Part shown: positions 17,637 to 25,149 of the stretch, piece after piece
How the letters are laid out: every line of letters starts with the position of its first letter
Position numbering within the stretch: position 1 is the stretch's first letter
NCBI RefSeq assembly: GCF_900143215.1
Contig: NZ_FRDM01000032.1
Coordinates: 1-44,023, forward strand
Direction of reading: 5' to 3'
DNA: 44,023 bases
Source: Geodermatophilus obscurus
Lineage (GTDB): Bacteria > Actinomycetota > Actinomycetes > Mycobacteriales > Geodermatophilaceae
The notes under the pieces: generated by a model
Database searches by the model: none
What the model saw: the letters and a program-made list of their open reading frames with translations, nothing else
Told to the model about the DNA's origin: nothing
Program-made: the position numbers and the translations under genes

Positions 17637-18137
17637 GTGTCCCGCTCTCCCCGTCCCGCCCGCCTGACCGCGCTCGGCGACGAACTCGTCCGCATCCACG
17701 ACTCCCTGCGCGCCGAGCTGCGCCGGTTGCAGGACGGCGTCCGCGACCCCGGCCGGCCGCTCGCCGTGCACTGCCTGGCGTTCTGCGCGGCCCTGACCCG
17801 CCACCACACCGGCGAGGAGGCCGGCGCCTTCCCGGCGCTCGCCGCGCGGTTCCCCGAGCTGACGCCACTGCTGGAGAAGATGGCCGAGGACCACGTGTCC
17901 ATCGCCCGGATCGTGGCGCGCGTGGAGGAGATCGCGGGCTCCGGGGACCCGTCGCTGGCCGGCGAGCTCGACGGCCTCGCCGCGATCGCGGAGTCGCACT
18001 TCTCGTTCGAGGAGCGCCGCATCCGCGACGCGCTGGACGCCCTCGACGGCTCGGCGGACGACCTGCTCGGAGCCCGGGCCGGCGCGCTGCAGCCCTCCTC
18101 GCCGGCCGCCGGGCACCTCCCGCGCGAGAGACGCTGA
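17637..18137 (+). CDS. Hemerythrin-like domain protein
   Basis: A 166-residue four-helix protein with the spaced histidine/glutamate pattern of HHE proteins: LVRIHDSL, FCAALTRHHTGEEAGAF, MAEDHVSIARIV, IAESHFSFEERRI. These would hold a di-iron centre binding oxygen, NO or other small ligands. The last 25 residues are Pro/Ala-rich and probably disordered. Start GTG 17637 leads straight into the domain; further upstream starts in the same frame would only add low-complexity sequence. It stands alone, convergent with the GNAT gene. Confidence 0.85.
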   Translation: MSRSPRPARLTALGDELVRIHDSLRAELRRLQDGVRDPGRPLAVHCLAFCAALTRHHTGEEAGAFPALAARFPELTPLLEKMAEDHVSIARIVARVEEIAGSGDPSLAGELDGLAAIAESHFSFEERRIRDALDALDGSADDLLGARAGALQPSSPAAGHLPRERR

Positions 18138-18147
18138 GCGACGCCGG

Positions 18148-18696
18148 TCAGCTGCGGCTGCCGAGGTCGGGCGCCGGGTCGTCGGCCAGCCGGCCCCAGA
18201 GCAGCTCGTCGTGCCGGACCCCATCGCCGTACCGGTACGAGCGGCGCAGCCGCCCCTCGAGGGTGAAGCCGGCCTTCTCCGCCACCCGGCCGGAGGCGGC
18301 GTTCTCGACGGCGTGGCACAGCTCGACCCGCTCGAGCGGAACGGTCGCGAAAGCCCACCGGCAGGCGGCGTCCACGGCCCGGGCGGCGACCGCGCGGCCG
18401 CGGGCGGCGGGAACGGTCCAGTAGCCGATCTGCGCGTTCCCCTGTGCCGGCTTGATCGAGTGCACGGACACCGAGCCGAGCAGTTCGCCGGTACCGGCGC
18501 CGGTGACGGCCCACGAGACGCGGCCTTCCTGCCCCATGAGGCGCCGCAGCAGGGCGCCGGCCTCCTCCCGGGAGGTCACGCCTCCGGCCCACAGCCGGAT
18601 CTCCGGGTCCTGCTGGACGACCAGGACCTCGGCGGCGTCGTCCTCCCGCCAGGGCCGCAGGCGCAGCGCGCCGACGTCGAGCTCGACCGGTTCCAC
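18148..18696 (-). CDS. GNAT-family N-acetyltransferase (RimJ/RimL-like)
   Basis: A 182-residue acetyl-CoA-dependent acyltransferase. It opens with LRLRPWREDDAAEVL, has AQIGYWTVPAARGRAVAARA (motif A, where the pantetheine pyrophosphate binds) and ends with the C-terminal signature of the RimJ/L group, NAASGRVAEKAGFTLEGRLR. Such enzymes acetylate protein N-termini, amino acids or antibiotics; substrate unknown. The GTG at 18696 gives the family's normal N-terminus; a TTG further upstream is possible. Only 23 bases separate its start from the stop of the VOC gene, so they may share a transcript. Confidence 0.9.
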   Translation of the reverse strand: MEPVELDVGALRLRPWREDDAAEVLVVQQDPEIRLWAGGVTSREEAGALLRRLMGQEGRVSWAVTGAGTGELLGSVSVHSIKPAQGNAQIGYWTVPAARGRAVAARAVDAACRWAFATVPLERVELCHAVENAASGRVAEKAGFTLEGRLRRSYRYGDGVRHDELLWGRLADDPAPDLGSRS

Positions 18697-18719
18697 GGGA
18701 AGCCATGCTCCCCGGACGA

Positions 18720-19232
18720 TCAAGCCGGAACGGAGACCCCCACGCCGCCGCGGGTGTCGGCCCCGTACCGGGCGATCTCGCGGTCGAGGTCCAGCGGGGC
18801 GGTCATCGGAGCGCCCTCGGTGAGCTCCGGGGTGATCAGCGCGGCCGGGACCAGCCAGGAGACCTCGAACTCCAGCCGGTCGGGGTCCTGCGCGTAGAGG
18901 GCCTTGGTGGTCACGTGGTCCGAGGCCCCGACCAGCGCGCCGGCCTGCAGCAGCGCGTCGCGGACGCGGGCCAGCTCGGCGAGCGTGTCGACCTCCCAGG
19001 CCAGGTGGTAGAGGCCGACGGTGCGCCGGCCGGCCTCGGAGGCGCCGGCCGCGGCGCCCACCCGGAACAGGCCCAGGTCGTGGTCGTTGGTCGACCCCTC
19101 GGCCTGCAGGAACACCGCGGCGCCGGGGATCTCGGTCGTCACCCGGAAGCCGAGGGCGTCGCGGTAGAAGGCGAGGCTGCGCTCCACGTCGCGGACGTAG
19201 AGGACGGCGTGGTTGAGGCGCTGGACGGGCAC
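18720..19232 (-). CDS. VOC-family (glyoxalase / extradiol dioxygenase-like) protein
   Basis: A 170-residue protein with two beta-alpha-beta-beta-beta units. Likely metal ligands are His8 (LNHAVLYV), the His in LYHLAWEV and the Glu in DRLEFEVSW; the second-half marker YAQDPDRLEFEV is typical of catechol 2,3-dioxygenase-like VOC proteins. The GTG start at 19232 is supported by AAGGAG at 19239-19244, six bases upstream. A TTGA...TCAA inverted repeat lies about 52 bases upstream and would be well placed for control by a MarR-type repressor. Substrate unknown. Confidence 0.9.
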   Translation of the reverse strand: MPVQRLNHAVLYVRDVERSLAFYRDALGFRVTTEIPGAAVFLQAEGSTNDHDLGLFRVGAAAGASEAGRRTVGLYHLAWEVDTLAELARVRDALLQAGALVGASDHVTTKALYAQDPDRLEFEVSWLVPAALITPELTEGAPMTAPLDLDREIARYGADTRGGVGVSVPA

Positions 19233-19283
19233 GGCGGGCTCCTTGGGGGACGAAGACGACGCCGTCCAGTGTGCGCTCTTTTG

Positions 19284-19297
19284 CTTGAGACTTCAAG
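19284..19297. promoter_or_regulatory. Candidate MarR-type operator over a VOC promoter
   Basis: CTTGA-GACT-TCAAG is a perfect 5-4-5 inverted repeat in the only AT-richer patch between the divergent VOC and Mut7-C genes. On the minus strand a possible -35 TTGAAG overlaps it. The TTGA...TCAA arrangement is like that of MarR-family operators. Which regulator binds is unknown. Confidence 0.4.
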
Positions 19298-19351
19298 TAT
19301 CCGCCGTCGCCGTCCGGGTAGGAGGACGTCCGTGGACGGAGCGGACGCGGG

Positions 19352-20059
19352 GTGACGGTGCTCGTCCGGCTCGACCCGGACCTGCGGTGGCTGCTGGCCC
19401 CGCGGTTCCGGGCGGCCGGCGAGCGCCCGCTCGGGCACGACCCGGACGCCACGGTCGCCCACCTGGTGCAGGCCGCCGGCGTGCCGCTGACCGAGGTGGG
19501 TCAGGTGCGGGTGGACGGCGCGGCCGTGCTGCTGTCGGCGCGCACCCGGCCCGGCGCCGTGCTGGCGGTCGACCCGGTCCCGCGCCCGCAGCCGGGGCGG
19601 CCCGGCGGCTTCCTGCTCGACGTCGGGGTGGGCACGCTGGCCCGCCGGCTGCGGCTGCTCGGTCTGGACGCCGCCTGGTCCAACGACGCCGACGACGCCG
19701 ACCTCGCCGCCCGGGCCGTCGCCGAGGAGCGGGTGCTGCTCACCCAGGACCGCGGTCTGCTGATGCGGCGCGGGGTGCCCGGGGCGCTGGTGCGCGGCAG
19801 CCGGCCGGACGACCAGCTGGCCGACGTCCTCGACCGGTTCGCCCCGTCCCTGACCCCGCTGACCCGGTGCACCGCCTGCGGCGCCCGGCTCGATCCGGTG
19901 CCGAAGGCCGACGTCGCCGACCGGCTGCTCCCGGGCACCCGCCGGACCTTCGACGACTTCTCCCGCTGCCCGGCGTGCGGCCGGGTCTACTGGCACGGCG
20001 CGCACGCCCGCCGGATCGAGGAGCTCGTGGGGCGCGCCACCCGGCAGGTCGGCGGCTGA
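19352..20059 (+). CDS. Mut7-C RNase-domain protein with N-terminal ubiquitin-like domain
   Basis: A 235-residue protein. Residues 1-80 are a ThiS/ubiquitin-like Ub-Mut7C domain (ATVAHLVQAAGVPLTEVG, VRVDGAAVLL). Residues 90-230 are the Mut7-C domain: FLLDVGVGTLARRLRLLGLD, SNDADDADLA, ERVLLTQDRGLLMR with PIN-like acidic residues, and a zinc ribbon CTACG...CPACG. The family is predicted to be a PIN-fold nuclease; the physiological target is not known. Start GTG 19352; the next in-frame GTG is only two codons later. Its stop lies just upstream of the SOD relic. Confidence 0.88.
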   Translation: MTVLVRLDPDLRWLLAPRFRAAGERPLGHDPDATVAHLVQAAGVPLTEVGQVRVDGAAVLLSARTRPGAVLAVDPVPRPQPGRPGGFLLDVGVGTLARRLRLLGLDAAWSNDADDADLAARAVAEERVLLTQDRGLLMRRGVPGALVRGSRPDDQLADVLDRFAPSLTPLTRCTACGARLDPVPKADVADRLLPGTRRTFDDFSRCPACGRVYWHGAHARRIEELVGRATRQVGG

Positions 20060-20065
20060 GCCGCT

Positions 20066-20434
20066 CCTGGCCCTCCCGGGCCACGGACGGGCCCTGGCCG
20101 CTGCCATCGACGACCAGTTCGGCTCCTTCGACGCCTTCCGGGCGCACTTCACCTCTGTCGCCGGCGGCGTGCAGGGGTCGGGCTGGTCGATCCTCGCCTG
20201 GGACTCGGTCGGCCAGGAGCTGCTCGTCTTCCAGCTCGACGACCACCGGGGAACCTCGCCGTCGGCCTGGTCCCGCTGCTCATGCTCGACATGTGGGAGC
20301 ACGCGTTCGACCTGCAGTACCGGAACGTGAAGAACGACTGCATCGCGGCCTGGTGGAACGTCGTCAACCGGGCCGACGTCACCCGGCGGTTCACCACGGC
20401 GCGCTCGGCCACCCAGGGCCTGGTCGTCGCCTGA
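20066..20434 (+). pseudogene. Fe/Mn superoxide dismutase relic
   Basis: From about 20070 the frame reads [52 protein letters not shown]; at about 20250 one base is missing and the next frame carries on with [40 protein letters not shown] up to TGA 20434. This is the C-terminal half of an iron/manganese SOD, including two metal ligands (Asp and His of LDMWEHAF). The N-terminal half with the other two histidine ligands is gone. No start codon or ribosome site precedes it. It is a plain loss-of-function relic. Confidence 0.88.
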
Positions 20435-20484
20435 CCGTGGTCCGGGGTCGCGGGCAGGCGTGCCCGCCCCCGGGCGTCGGCTCC

Positions 20485-20503
20485 TCAGGCCAGCCTCACC
20501 TCG
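20485..20503. promoter_or_regulatory. DtxR/IdeR/MntR-like box upstream of the NRAMP gene
   Basis: TCAGGCCAGCCTCACCTCG agrees with the actinobacterial DtxR/IdeR consensus TTAGGTTAGSCTAACCTAA at 13 of 19 positions in my hand alignment. It lies about 100 bases before the NRAMP start, where a metal-dependent repressor would be expected. Confidence 0.5.
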
Positions 20504-20603
20504 GCCCCCGCGGGCCACGGGCTGGCCCCGGCGTGACACCCCCGGTGGGCAGTCCAGGAGCGACCGCCCACCCGCTGGGACCACCCGCTCCTGCGAGGCC
20601 GCC

Positions 20604-21896
20604 GTGTACCTCTCCAAGACCGAGGCCGCCGTCCTGCCCACCACGCTGGTCGGCACCCCGAGACGACCACCGCAGGTCAGCGGCCGGCGCCGGATCTGGC
20701 CGCTGCTGGGCCCGGCGTTCGTGGCCGCGGTCGCCTACGTGGACCCGGGCAACTTCGCCACCAACTTCTCCGGCGGCGCCGCCTTCGGCTACACGCTGCT
20801 GTGGGTGATCGTCGCGGCCAACCTGATGGCGATGCTCATCCAGAGCCTCACCGCCAAGCTGGGGCTGGCCACCGGCCGGGACCTGGCCACCAACTGCCGC
20901 GAGCAGCTGCCAAAACCGGTCACCCGAGGGCTGTGGCTGCAGGCCGAGGCGGTCGCGATCGCCACCGACCTGGCCGAGATCGTCGGCGGCGCGGTCGCGC
21001 TCAACCTGCTGTTCGGCGTCCCGCTGCCCATCGGCGGGCTGATCACCGCCGTCGTGGCCTTCGTGCTGCTGGCCGCGCAGTCCCGCGGACACCGGCCCTT
21101 CGAGCGGGTCATCACCGGCCTGCTGCTGGTCATCGGCCTGGGCTTCGGCTACACGCTCGTCGGCTCGGGCGTCGACATGGGCGGCCTGGCCGGCGGCCTG
21201 GTGCCCTCCTTCGCCGGCCCCGACAGCCTGGTGCTGGCCGCCGGCATCCTCGGCGCGACGGTGATGCCGCACGTCATCTACGTGCACTCCGCGCTCACCC
21301 CCGGCCGCTACGGCGACGCGGTCACCGCCGGGCGCACGCACGAGGGACGGCGCCGACTGCTGCGGGCGCAGCGGCTCGACGTGCTGCTGGCCATGGGGCT
21401 GGCCGGGCTGGTCAACGCCGCCATGCTGGTCATCGCCGCGCAGCTGTTCACCGGCGGCCAGGACGCGAGCTCGCTGGAGGGCGTGCACGCCGGGCTCGGC
21501 GACCAGCTCGGCGCCGGAGCGGCGCTGGCCTTCGCGCTCGCGCTGCTGGCCTCGGGGTTCGCCTCGTCGTCGGTCGGCACGCACGCCGGCCAGGTGGTGA
21601 TGGCCGGCTTCCTGCGCCGGCACATCCCGGTGCTGGCCCGCCGGCTGATCACCCTGGCCCCCGCGCTGCTGGTGCTCGTGCTGGGCGGCGACCCGACGAC
21701 CGCGCTGGTCTGGTCGCAGGTGGTGCTCAGCTTCGGCATCCCCTTCGCGCTGGTGCCGCTGCTGTGGCTGACCAGCCGCCGCGACCTGATGGGCGGCTGG
21801 GTGAACCGGCGGGTCACCACGGTCGCCGGCGCGGTGGTCGCGGCGCTCATCATCGGCCTGAACGGCCACCTGCTGCTGGGCTTCGTCCTCGGCTGA
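20604..21896 (+). CDS. mntH: NRAMP-family divalent metal (manganese/iron) transporter
   Basis: A 430-residue inner-membrane, proton-coupled metal importer with about 11 membrane helices. The TM1 metal-binding motif DPGN is at residues 47-50 (VAYVDPGNFATN). The TM6 motif is A218-x-x-M221-P-H223; the residue after it is Val instead of the common Asn. Start GTG 20604 gives a 30-residue cytoplasmic leader before TM1; GAGG lies upstream. A DtxR-type box at 20485-20503 suggests repression when metal is plentiful. A 3'-end repeat element follows three bases after the stop. Mn versus Fe preference cannot be told from sequence. Confidence 0.94.
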   Translation: MYLSKTEAAVLPTTLVGTPRRPPQVSGRRRIWPLLGPAFVAAVAYVDPGNFATNFSGGAAFGYTLLWVIVAANLMAMLIQSLTAKLGLATGRDLATNCREQLPKPVTRGLWLQAEAVAIATDLAEIVGGAVALNLLFGVPLPIGGLITAVVAFVLLAAQSRGHRPFERVITGLLLVIGLGFGYTLVGSGVDMGGLAGGLVPSFAGPDSLVLAAGILGATVMPHVIYVHSALTPGRYGDAVTAGRTHEGRRRLLRAQRLDVLLAMGLAGLVNAAMLVIAAQLFTGGQDASSLEGVHAGLGDQLGAGAALAFALALLASGFASSSVGTHAGQVVMAGFLRRHIPVLARRLITLAPALLVLVLGGDPTTALVWSQVVLSFGIPFALVPLLWLTSRRDLMGGWVNRRVTTVAGAVVAALIIGLNGHLLLGFVLG

Positions 21897-21898
21897 GA

Positions 21899-21953
21899 GA
21901 GGACCTCGCTGCCCCCCGCCCCTCGCAAGCTCGCGGCGGGACCCTGCAGCGAG
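21899..21953 (+). repeat. 3'-end element, copy at mntH
   Basis: Begins just after the mntH stop with GAGGACCTCGCTGCCCCCCG, then CCCCTCGCAAGCTCGCGGCG and GGACCCTGCAGCGAGGCC. Relative to its gene it has the same orientation as the copies beyond msrA and the rRNA methyltransferase-like gene. The GCCGCG/CGCGGC-type core can form a stem. Confidence 0.7.
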
Positions 21954-21971
21954 GCCGACAGCCACGAGATC

Positions 21972-22142
21972 TCATGCGGGTTCCGGCACGCCGCCCGGAT
22001 CCCCGCCGGGGTCGTCGGGGGTCGGCTCGATCGGCGGGGGCGGGAGGGGCTCGGGGGCGTCGGGGAGCAGCTCACCCGGATCGTCCGGCACCGGCTCGTT
22101 GGGATCGATGCTCGGGTCCGGCTCAGGGATCGGCGCGACCAT
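21972..22142 (-). CDS. Small proline-rich acidic protein (hypothetical)
   Basis: A 56-residue low-complexity protein made of Pro, Asp and Glu (MVAPIPEPDPSIDPNEPVPD at the start, PPPPIEPTPDDPGGDPGG later). It has no hydrophobic segment and is probably disordered. In a GC-rich genome such a composition can arise by chance, so this is only a candidate; in its favour, short acidic Pro-rich proteins of this style recur in this group as I recall. It starts at ATG 22142, close to the 3' end of the hydrolase gene (22151) in the same direction, so it could be the last gene of that unit. Confidence 0.45.
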   Translation of the reverse strand: MVAPIPEPDPSIDPNEPVPDDPGELLPDAPEPLPPPPIEPTPDDPGGDPGGVPEPA

Positions 22143-22150
22143 GCGGCCAG

Positions 22151-23119
22151 TCAACCAGCGCTCCGGGCCGACCGCGGAGTACCCGGCGCACCGCGACCCC
22201 GAGGGGACGCCGCGGTTCCTCGGGTGCGGGCCGCGCCTGCGACGGCGCGGATGTCATCGGCGATCCGCGGCCACAGCGCCCGGGGCAGCTCGTGGCCCAT
22301 CCCCGGGTGGACGACGAGACGGGCGCCCGGCACCGCCGCAGCCGTCGCCTCGCCACCCACGGGCCGGATCACCACGTCGCTGTCGCCGTGGACCACGAGC
22401 GTGGGCACCTGCACCGAGGCCAGCTCGGCCCGCAGGTCGCGGGCGACCCGCTCGGCCGCGCCCTGCCGCTTGGCCCCCGGTCCGGTCACGCCCTGGTCGT
22501 CGCGGCCCATGGCCACCCGCAGCATCTCCAGGTGGTCCTCCCGGTCCGCCGGGTAGGCCGGCGAGCCGGTCACCTCCTGCATGGCCGCCATGAAGTCGGC
22601 CATCGCCTCCGGTGTCGTCGGGCGGCCGTGCTCCTCCGCCAGCCGCTTGGCCCTCCGGACCAGGGCGATCGTCGTCCGCGCGCGCATACGGCCGATCTGC
22701 GGCGCGGGCTTCGACATGACCGACGTCAGCGACAGCACGCGGTCGGGGTGCTCGACGGCCAGCAGCTGGGCGATCATCCCGCCCAGCGAGGCACCGACCA
22801 CGTGCGCGGCCGGCCAGCCGACGGCGTCCATCACCGCGACCGCGTCACCGGCCATGTCCGACAGCGTGTAGGTGGCCGGAACGCGCGACCAGGCCCGCTT
22901 CGGCACGGGGCCGTCGAGGTGGGTCGAGAGGCCGACGTCGCGGTTGTCGAACCGGACGACGCGGAAGCCGCGTGCGACCAGCTCGGTGCAGAACCCGTCC
23001 GGCCAGCCGACCATCTGAGCACCCAGGCCCATCACCAGCAGGAGCGGCTCACCGTCGGGCTCGCCGAGGACCTCGTAGGCGATGGCGAGCCCACCGGAAC
23101 GGGCAGTCTGGACGGTCAC
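22151..23119 (-). CDS. Alpha/beta hydrolase (EstB / aclacinomycin methylesterase-like)
   Basis: A 322-residue hydrolase with the complete triad S111 (VVGASLGGMIAQ), D248 (VVHGDSDVVI) and H276 (HPGMGHELP). The N-terminal strand LLLVMGLGAQMVGWPDGFC and the motif VVRFDNRDVGLSTHLDG are typical of the RdmC/EstB group and of proteins annotated as carboxylesterases. The tail after about residue 300 is Arg/Gly-rich and probably disordered. Start GTG 23119 has GGGAGG six bases upstream. It is divergently transcribed from a TetR regulator across a shared 13-6-13 inverted repeat and is very probably that regulator's target. Confidence 0.92.
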   Translation of the reverse strand: MTVQTARSGGLAIAYEVLGEPDGEPLLLVMGLGAQMVGWPDGFCTELVARGFRVVRFDNRDVGLSTHLDGPVPKRAWSRVPATYTLSDMAGDAVAVMDAVGWPAAHVVGASLGGMIAQLLAVEHPDRVLSLTSVMSKPAPQIGRMRARTTIALVRRAKRLAEEHGRPTTPEAMADFMAAMQEVTGSPAYPADREDHLEMLRVAMGRDDQGVTGPGAKRQGAAERVARDLRAELASVQVPTLVVHGDSDVVIRPVGGEATAAAVPGARLVVHPGMGHELPRALWPRIADDIRAVAGAARTRGTAASPRGRGAPGTPRSARSAG

Positions 23120-23143
23120 GCGACCTCCCGTGGAACGTTGAGA

Positions 23144-23175
23144 TACAGTCGTACCACAAAGCTGGTGCAGCTGTA
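23144..23175. promoter_or_regulatory. TetR operator in the divergent hydrolase/regulator promoter
   Basis: TACAGTCGTACCA and TGGTGCAGCTGTA form two 13-base arms around a 6-base centre (CAAAGC), complementary at 10 of 13 positions. This is the size and place expected for a TetR-family operator, 17 bases before the regulator's start and 25 before the hydrolase start. Confidence 0.65.
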
Positions 23176-23192
23176 CCATGAAAGGAGAGCGT

Positions 23193-23795
23193 GTGCCCCG
23201 GCGGGTCGACCACGAGGAACGGCGGCGTGAGCTGACCGCCGCACTGCTGCGGATCGCCAGCACCCGCGGGCTGCAGGCAGCGTCGATGCGAGAGGTGGCC
23301 GCAGAGGCCGGCGTCTCACTGCGCCTGGTGCAGTACTACGTCACCGACAAGCGCACCCTCATGGCCTCGGGACTCGCCGAGCTCACTGCGCGCCTCGACC
23401 GGAGGGTCCGCGACCGCGCTGCGGCTCTGGGCAGCGGGCTGCCACCACGGACGGTGCTGGAGGTGGTACTGGGCGCCATCCTGCCCACGGACGACGACAG
23501 CCGCGCCGACCAGCTGGCCTGGACCGCCTACTACGCCGCCGGGCTGACCGACCCGGCGAACGCCGTCGACGGCCAGTACGCGCCCCATGCGCTCGAGCGG
23601 TGGCTGACCGGCGTCCTCACCCGCGCCATCGAGGACGGACAGGTGTCGAGCGATCGGGATCCGCGGATCGAGGTGGTCAGCCTGCTCGCACTCACCAACG
23701 GCCTGGTGAGCAGCGTGCTGGGGCAGCAGCGCACCGTGGAGGACGCGCTCGCCGTCGTCCGCTACCGGCTCGACCGCCTCTTCCCGGCGTCCTGA
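23193..23795 (+). CDS. TetR-family transcriptional regulator
   Basis: A 200-residue repressor. The N-terminal helix-turn-helix is clear: LTAALLRIASTRGLQAASMR then EVAAEAGVSLRLVQYYVTDK, with the YYV-x-x-K signature. The remaining helices form the ligand-binding and dimer domain, in the BetI-like/TetR_C_6 style. GTG 23193 is chosen because AAAGGAG is at 23181-23187, five bases upstream; the in-frame ATG at 23178 would put the ribosome site inside the gene. It likely represses itself and the divergent esterase through the inverted repeat at 23144-23175. The inducer may be an ester or its product (inference). Confidence 0.93.
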   Translation: MPRRVDHEERRRELTAALLRIASTRGLQAASMREVAAEAGVSLRLVQYYVTDKRTLMASGLAELTARLDRRVRDRAAALGSGLPPRTVLEVVLGAILPTDDDSRADQLAWTAYYAAGLTDPANAVDGQYAPHALERWLTGVLTRAIEDGQVSSDRDPRIEVVSLLALTNGLVSSVLGQQRTVEDALAVVRYRLDRLFPAS

Positions 23796-23800
23796 GCCCC

Positions 23801-23860
23801 GTGATCATGGCGCCAGGACCACCCGGACGCGATCCCGAGTGGTCGCGGCGCCATGATCAC
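23801..23860. terminator. Long palindrome between convergent tetR and tenA genes
   Basis: GTGATCATGGCGCC (23801-23814) and its exact complement GGCGCCATGATCAC (23847-23860) flank 32 bases; inside, GACCAC and GTGGTC add six more pairs. The right arm contains the tenA stop codon (TGA at 23857-23859). It most likely acts as a two-way terminator, or is a copy of a REP-like element. Confidence 0.65.
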
Positions 23861-24486
23861 CCGGTTTCCCGTGAAACGCGCCAGGAGGCGTCGAAGAAGC
23901 CGACCTCCAGCTGCATCGCCCGCCGGTACGCCGTCCGCACCGCAGGGACGTCGGAGGCGTGCTGGTCGAGCAGCCGCTCCAGCGTGGCGGCCAGCTCCTC
24001 GAAGCCCGGGTCGGCGTAGGTGGTGACCCACTCGACGTAGTCCCCGGCCGACTCCGGCGACAGCGACCGGCCCAGGTGCGCGTAGAGCCGCATGCAGGGG
24101 GTCATCGCCGCCGCGGTCAGCGTGATCCCACCCAGGAACGCCGTCGACAGCAGGAAGTCGGTGTAGGCCAGCGTCGCCGGGAGCGGCTCGACCCGCGCGA
24201 GGTCGATGTCCCACCGGGTGGCGTAGCCGGTGTGCAGCGCCAGCTCCTGCCGGACGCCGAGCAGCAGGTCGGCGAACGTGTCCAGGGTGGCCCGGTCGGG
24301 GCTGTGCGCGATCCCGACGGCGTAGGCGCGGGCGAAGGACTCGAGGAAGAACGCGTCCTGGGCGACGTAGCCGGCGAACGCCGCCCGCGGCAGCGTCCCG
24401 TCGCCGATACCGGTGACGAACGGGTGCGCCAGCGCCTCGGCGGCGAGGTCGGCGTTGGCCGTCCAGAGGTCGGCAGAAAGCGTCAC
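23857..24486 (-). CDS. tenA: Thiaminase II / aminopyrimidine aminohydrolase (TenA_C class)
   Basis: A 209-residue all-helical enzyme that hydrolyses formylamino- or aminopyrimidine breakdown products of thiamine to hydroxymethylpyrimidine (HMP) for salvage. Active-site residues sit in the family order: D44 (AQDAFFLES), Y108, catalytic C131 (AMTPCMRLYAHLG), Y135, Y157 and E194 (LEVGFFDASW). GTG 24486 overlaps the stop of the second TenA-like gene upstream (GTGA), so the two are co-translated. It is divergent from the TPP-riboswitch operon. Its stop lies inside a long palindrome. Confidence 0.94.
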   Translation of the reverse strand: MTLSADLWTANADLAAEALAHPFVTGIGDGTLPRAAFAGYVAQDAFFLESFARAYAVGIAHSPDRATLDTFADLLLGVRQELALHTGYATRWDIDLARVEPLPATLAYTDFLLSTAFLGGITLTAAAMTPCMRLYAHLGRSLSPESAGDYVEWVTTYADPGFEELAATLERLLDQHASDVPAVRTAYRRAMQLEVGFFDASWRVSRETG

Positions 24487-25076
24487 GCGGCCACCGCCAT
24501 GTCCCAGAAGGCCGTCTCGGCGGCGACCACCTCGGTGAACACCCCGTCGGCGTCCGGCGCGGGGACGCCGTCCGCTGCCGTCTCCAGGCCGGCCACGTAG
24601 CCCGCGAACCCGGGCAGCGTCCAGTGCTCGACGAAGGGGCGGTACTCCGGCGCACCGGGCCGCGCGTGCGACCACGCGTCGAGGTAGGTGCGCTCGATGG
24701 TCCACAGCGCGGTCAGCGCCGTCCCGACGTCGGCGGCGTCGAGCCGCTCCAGCAGCTCCGCGTAGGCAGTGGTGGCGGGCAGCGCCGGGACGGCGAGGTC
24801 CAGCCCGCGGACGGCGGCCTGCTCCTCGAACCAGGCCAGCTCGTCGACCAGCGCGACCAGCCCGCCGGCGAGGACCGCCTGCGCCGGCCGGGGCGCACGG
24901 GCCAGCAGCCGCGCCTGGAAGCGCAGCAGGTCGGCGACGAACCGGGCGTCCTGCACCAGCCAGGTGTCGAAGGCCGCGACGGGGATCGTCCCGTCGCGCA
25001 CCGCGCCGAGGAACGGGTGGCGGGTCGCTCCCCGCCAGAGATCGGGATGACGGGACAGGAGGTCGGCGACCGGCAC
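24483..25076 (-). CDS. TenA-family protein, TenA_E class
   Basis: A 197-residue TenA/PqqC-fold protein. D43 (VQDARF) and the late Glu E187 (VAAETAFWD) are kept, but the catalytic Cys is replaced by E128 (LWTIERTYLDAW), the defining feature of the TenA_E class. These proteins also act on thiamine-derived pyrimidines, by a different residue set. It starts at GTG 25076 and overlaps the TenA_C gene by four bases. A paired TenA_E and TenA_C in one transcript next to cytX suggests successive steps of pyrimidine salvage (inference). Confidence 0.85.
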   Translation of the reverse strand: MPVADLLSRHPDLWRGATRHPFLGAVRDGTIPVAAFDTWLVQDARFVADLLRFQARLLARAPRPAQAVLAGGLVALVDELAWFEEQAAVRGLDLAVPALPATTAYAELLERLDAADVGTALTALWTIERTYLDAWSHARPGAPEYRPFVEHWTLPGFAGYVAGLETAADGVPAPDADGVFTEVVAAETAFWDMAVAA

Positions 25077-25149
25077 GGCGGCGACCGTACGCGGCGGGGT
25101 TGCAGGGACCGCAGCGTGGACCGGTGGGTGCGCCTATGGTGGGCAGCGC

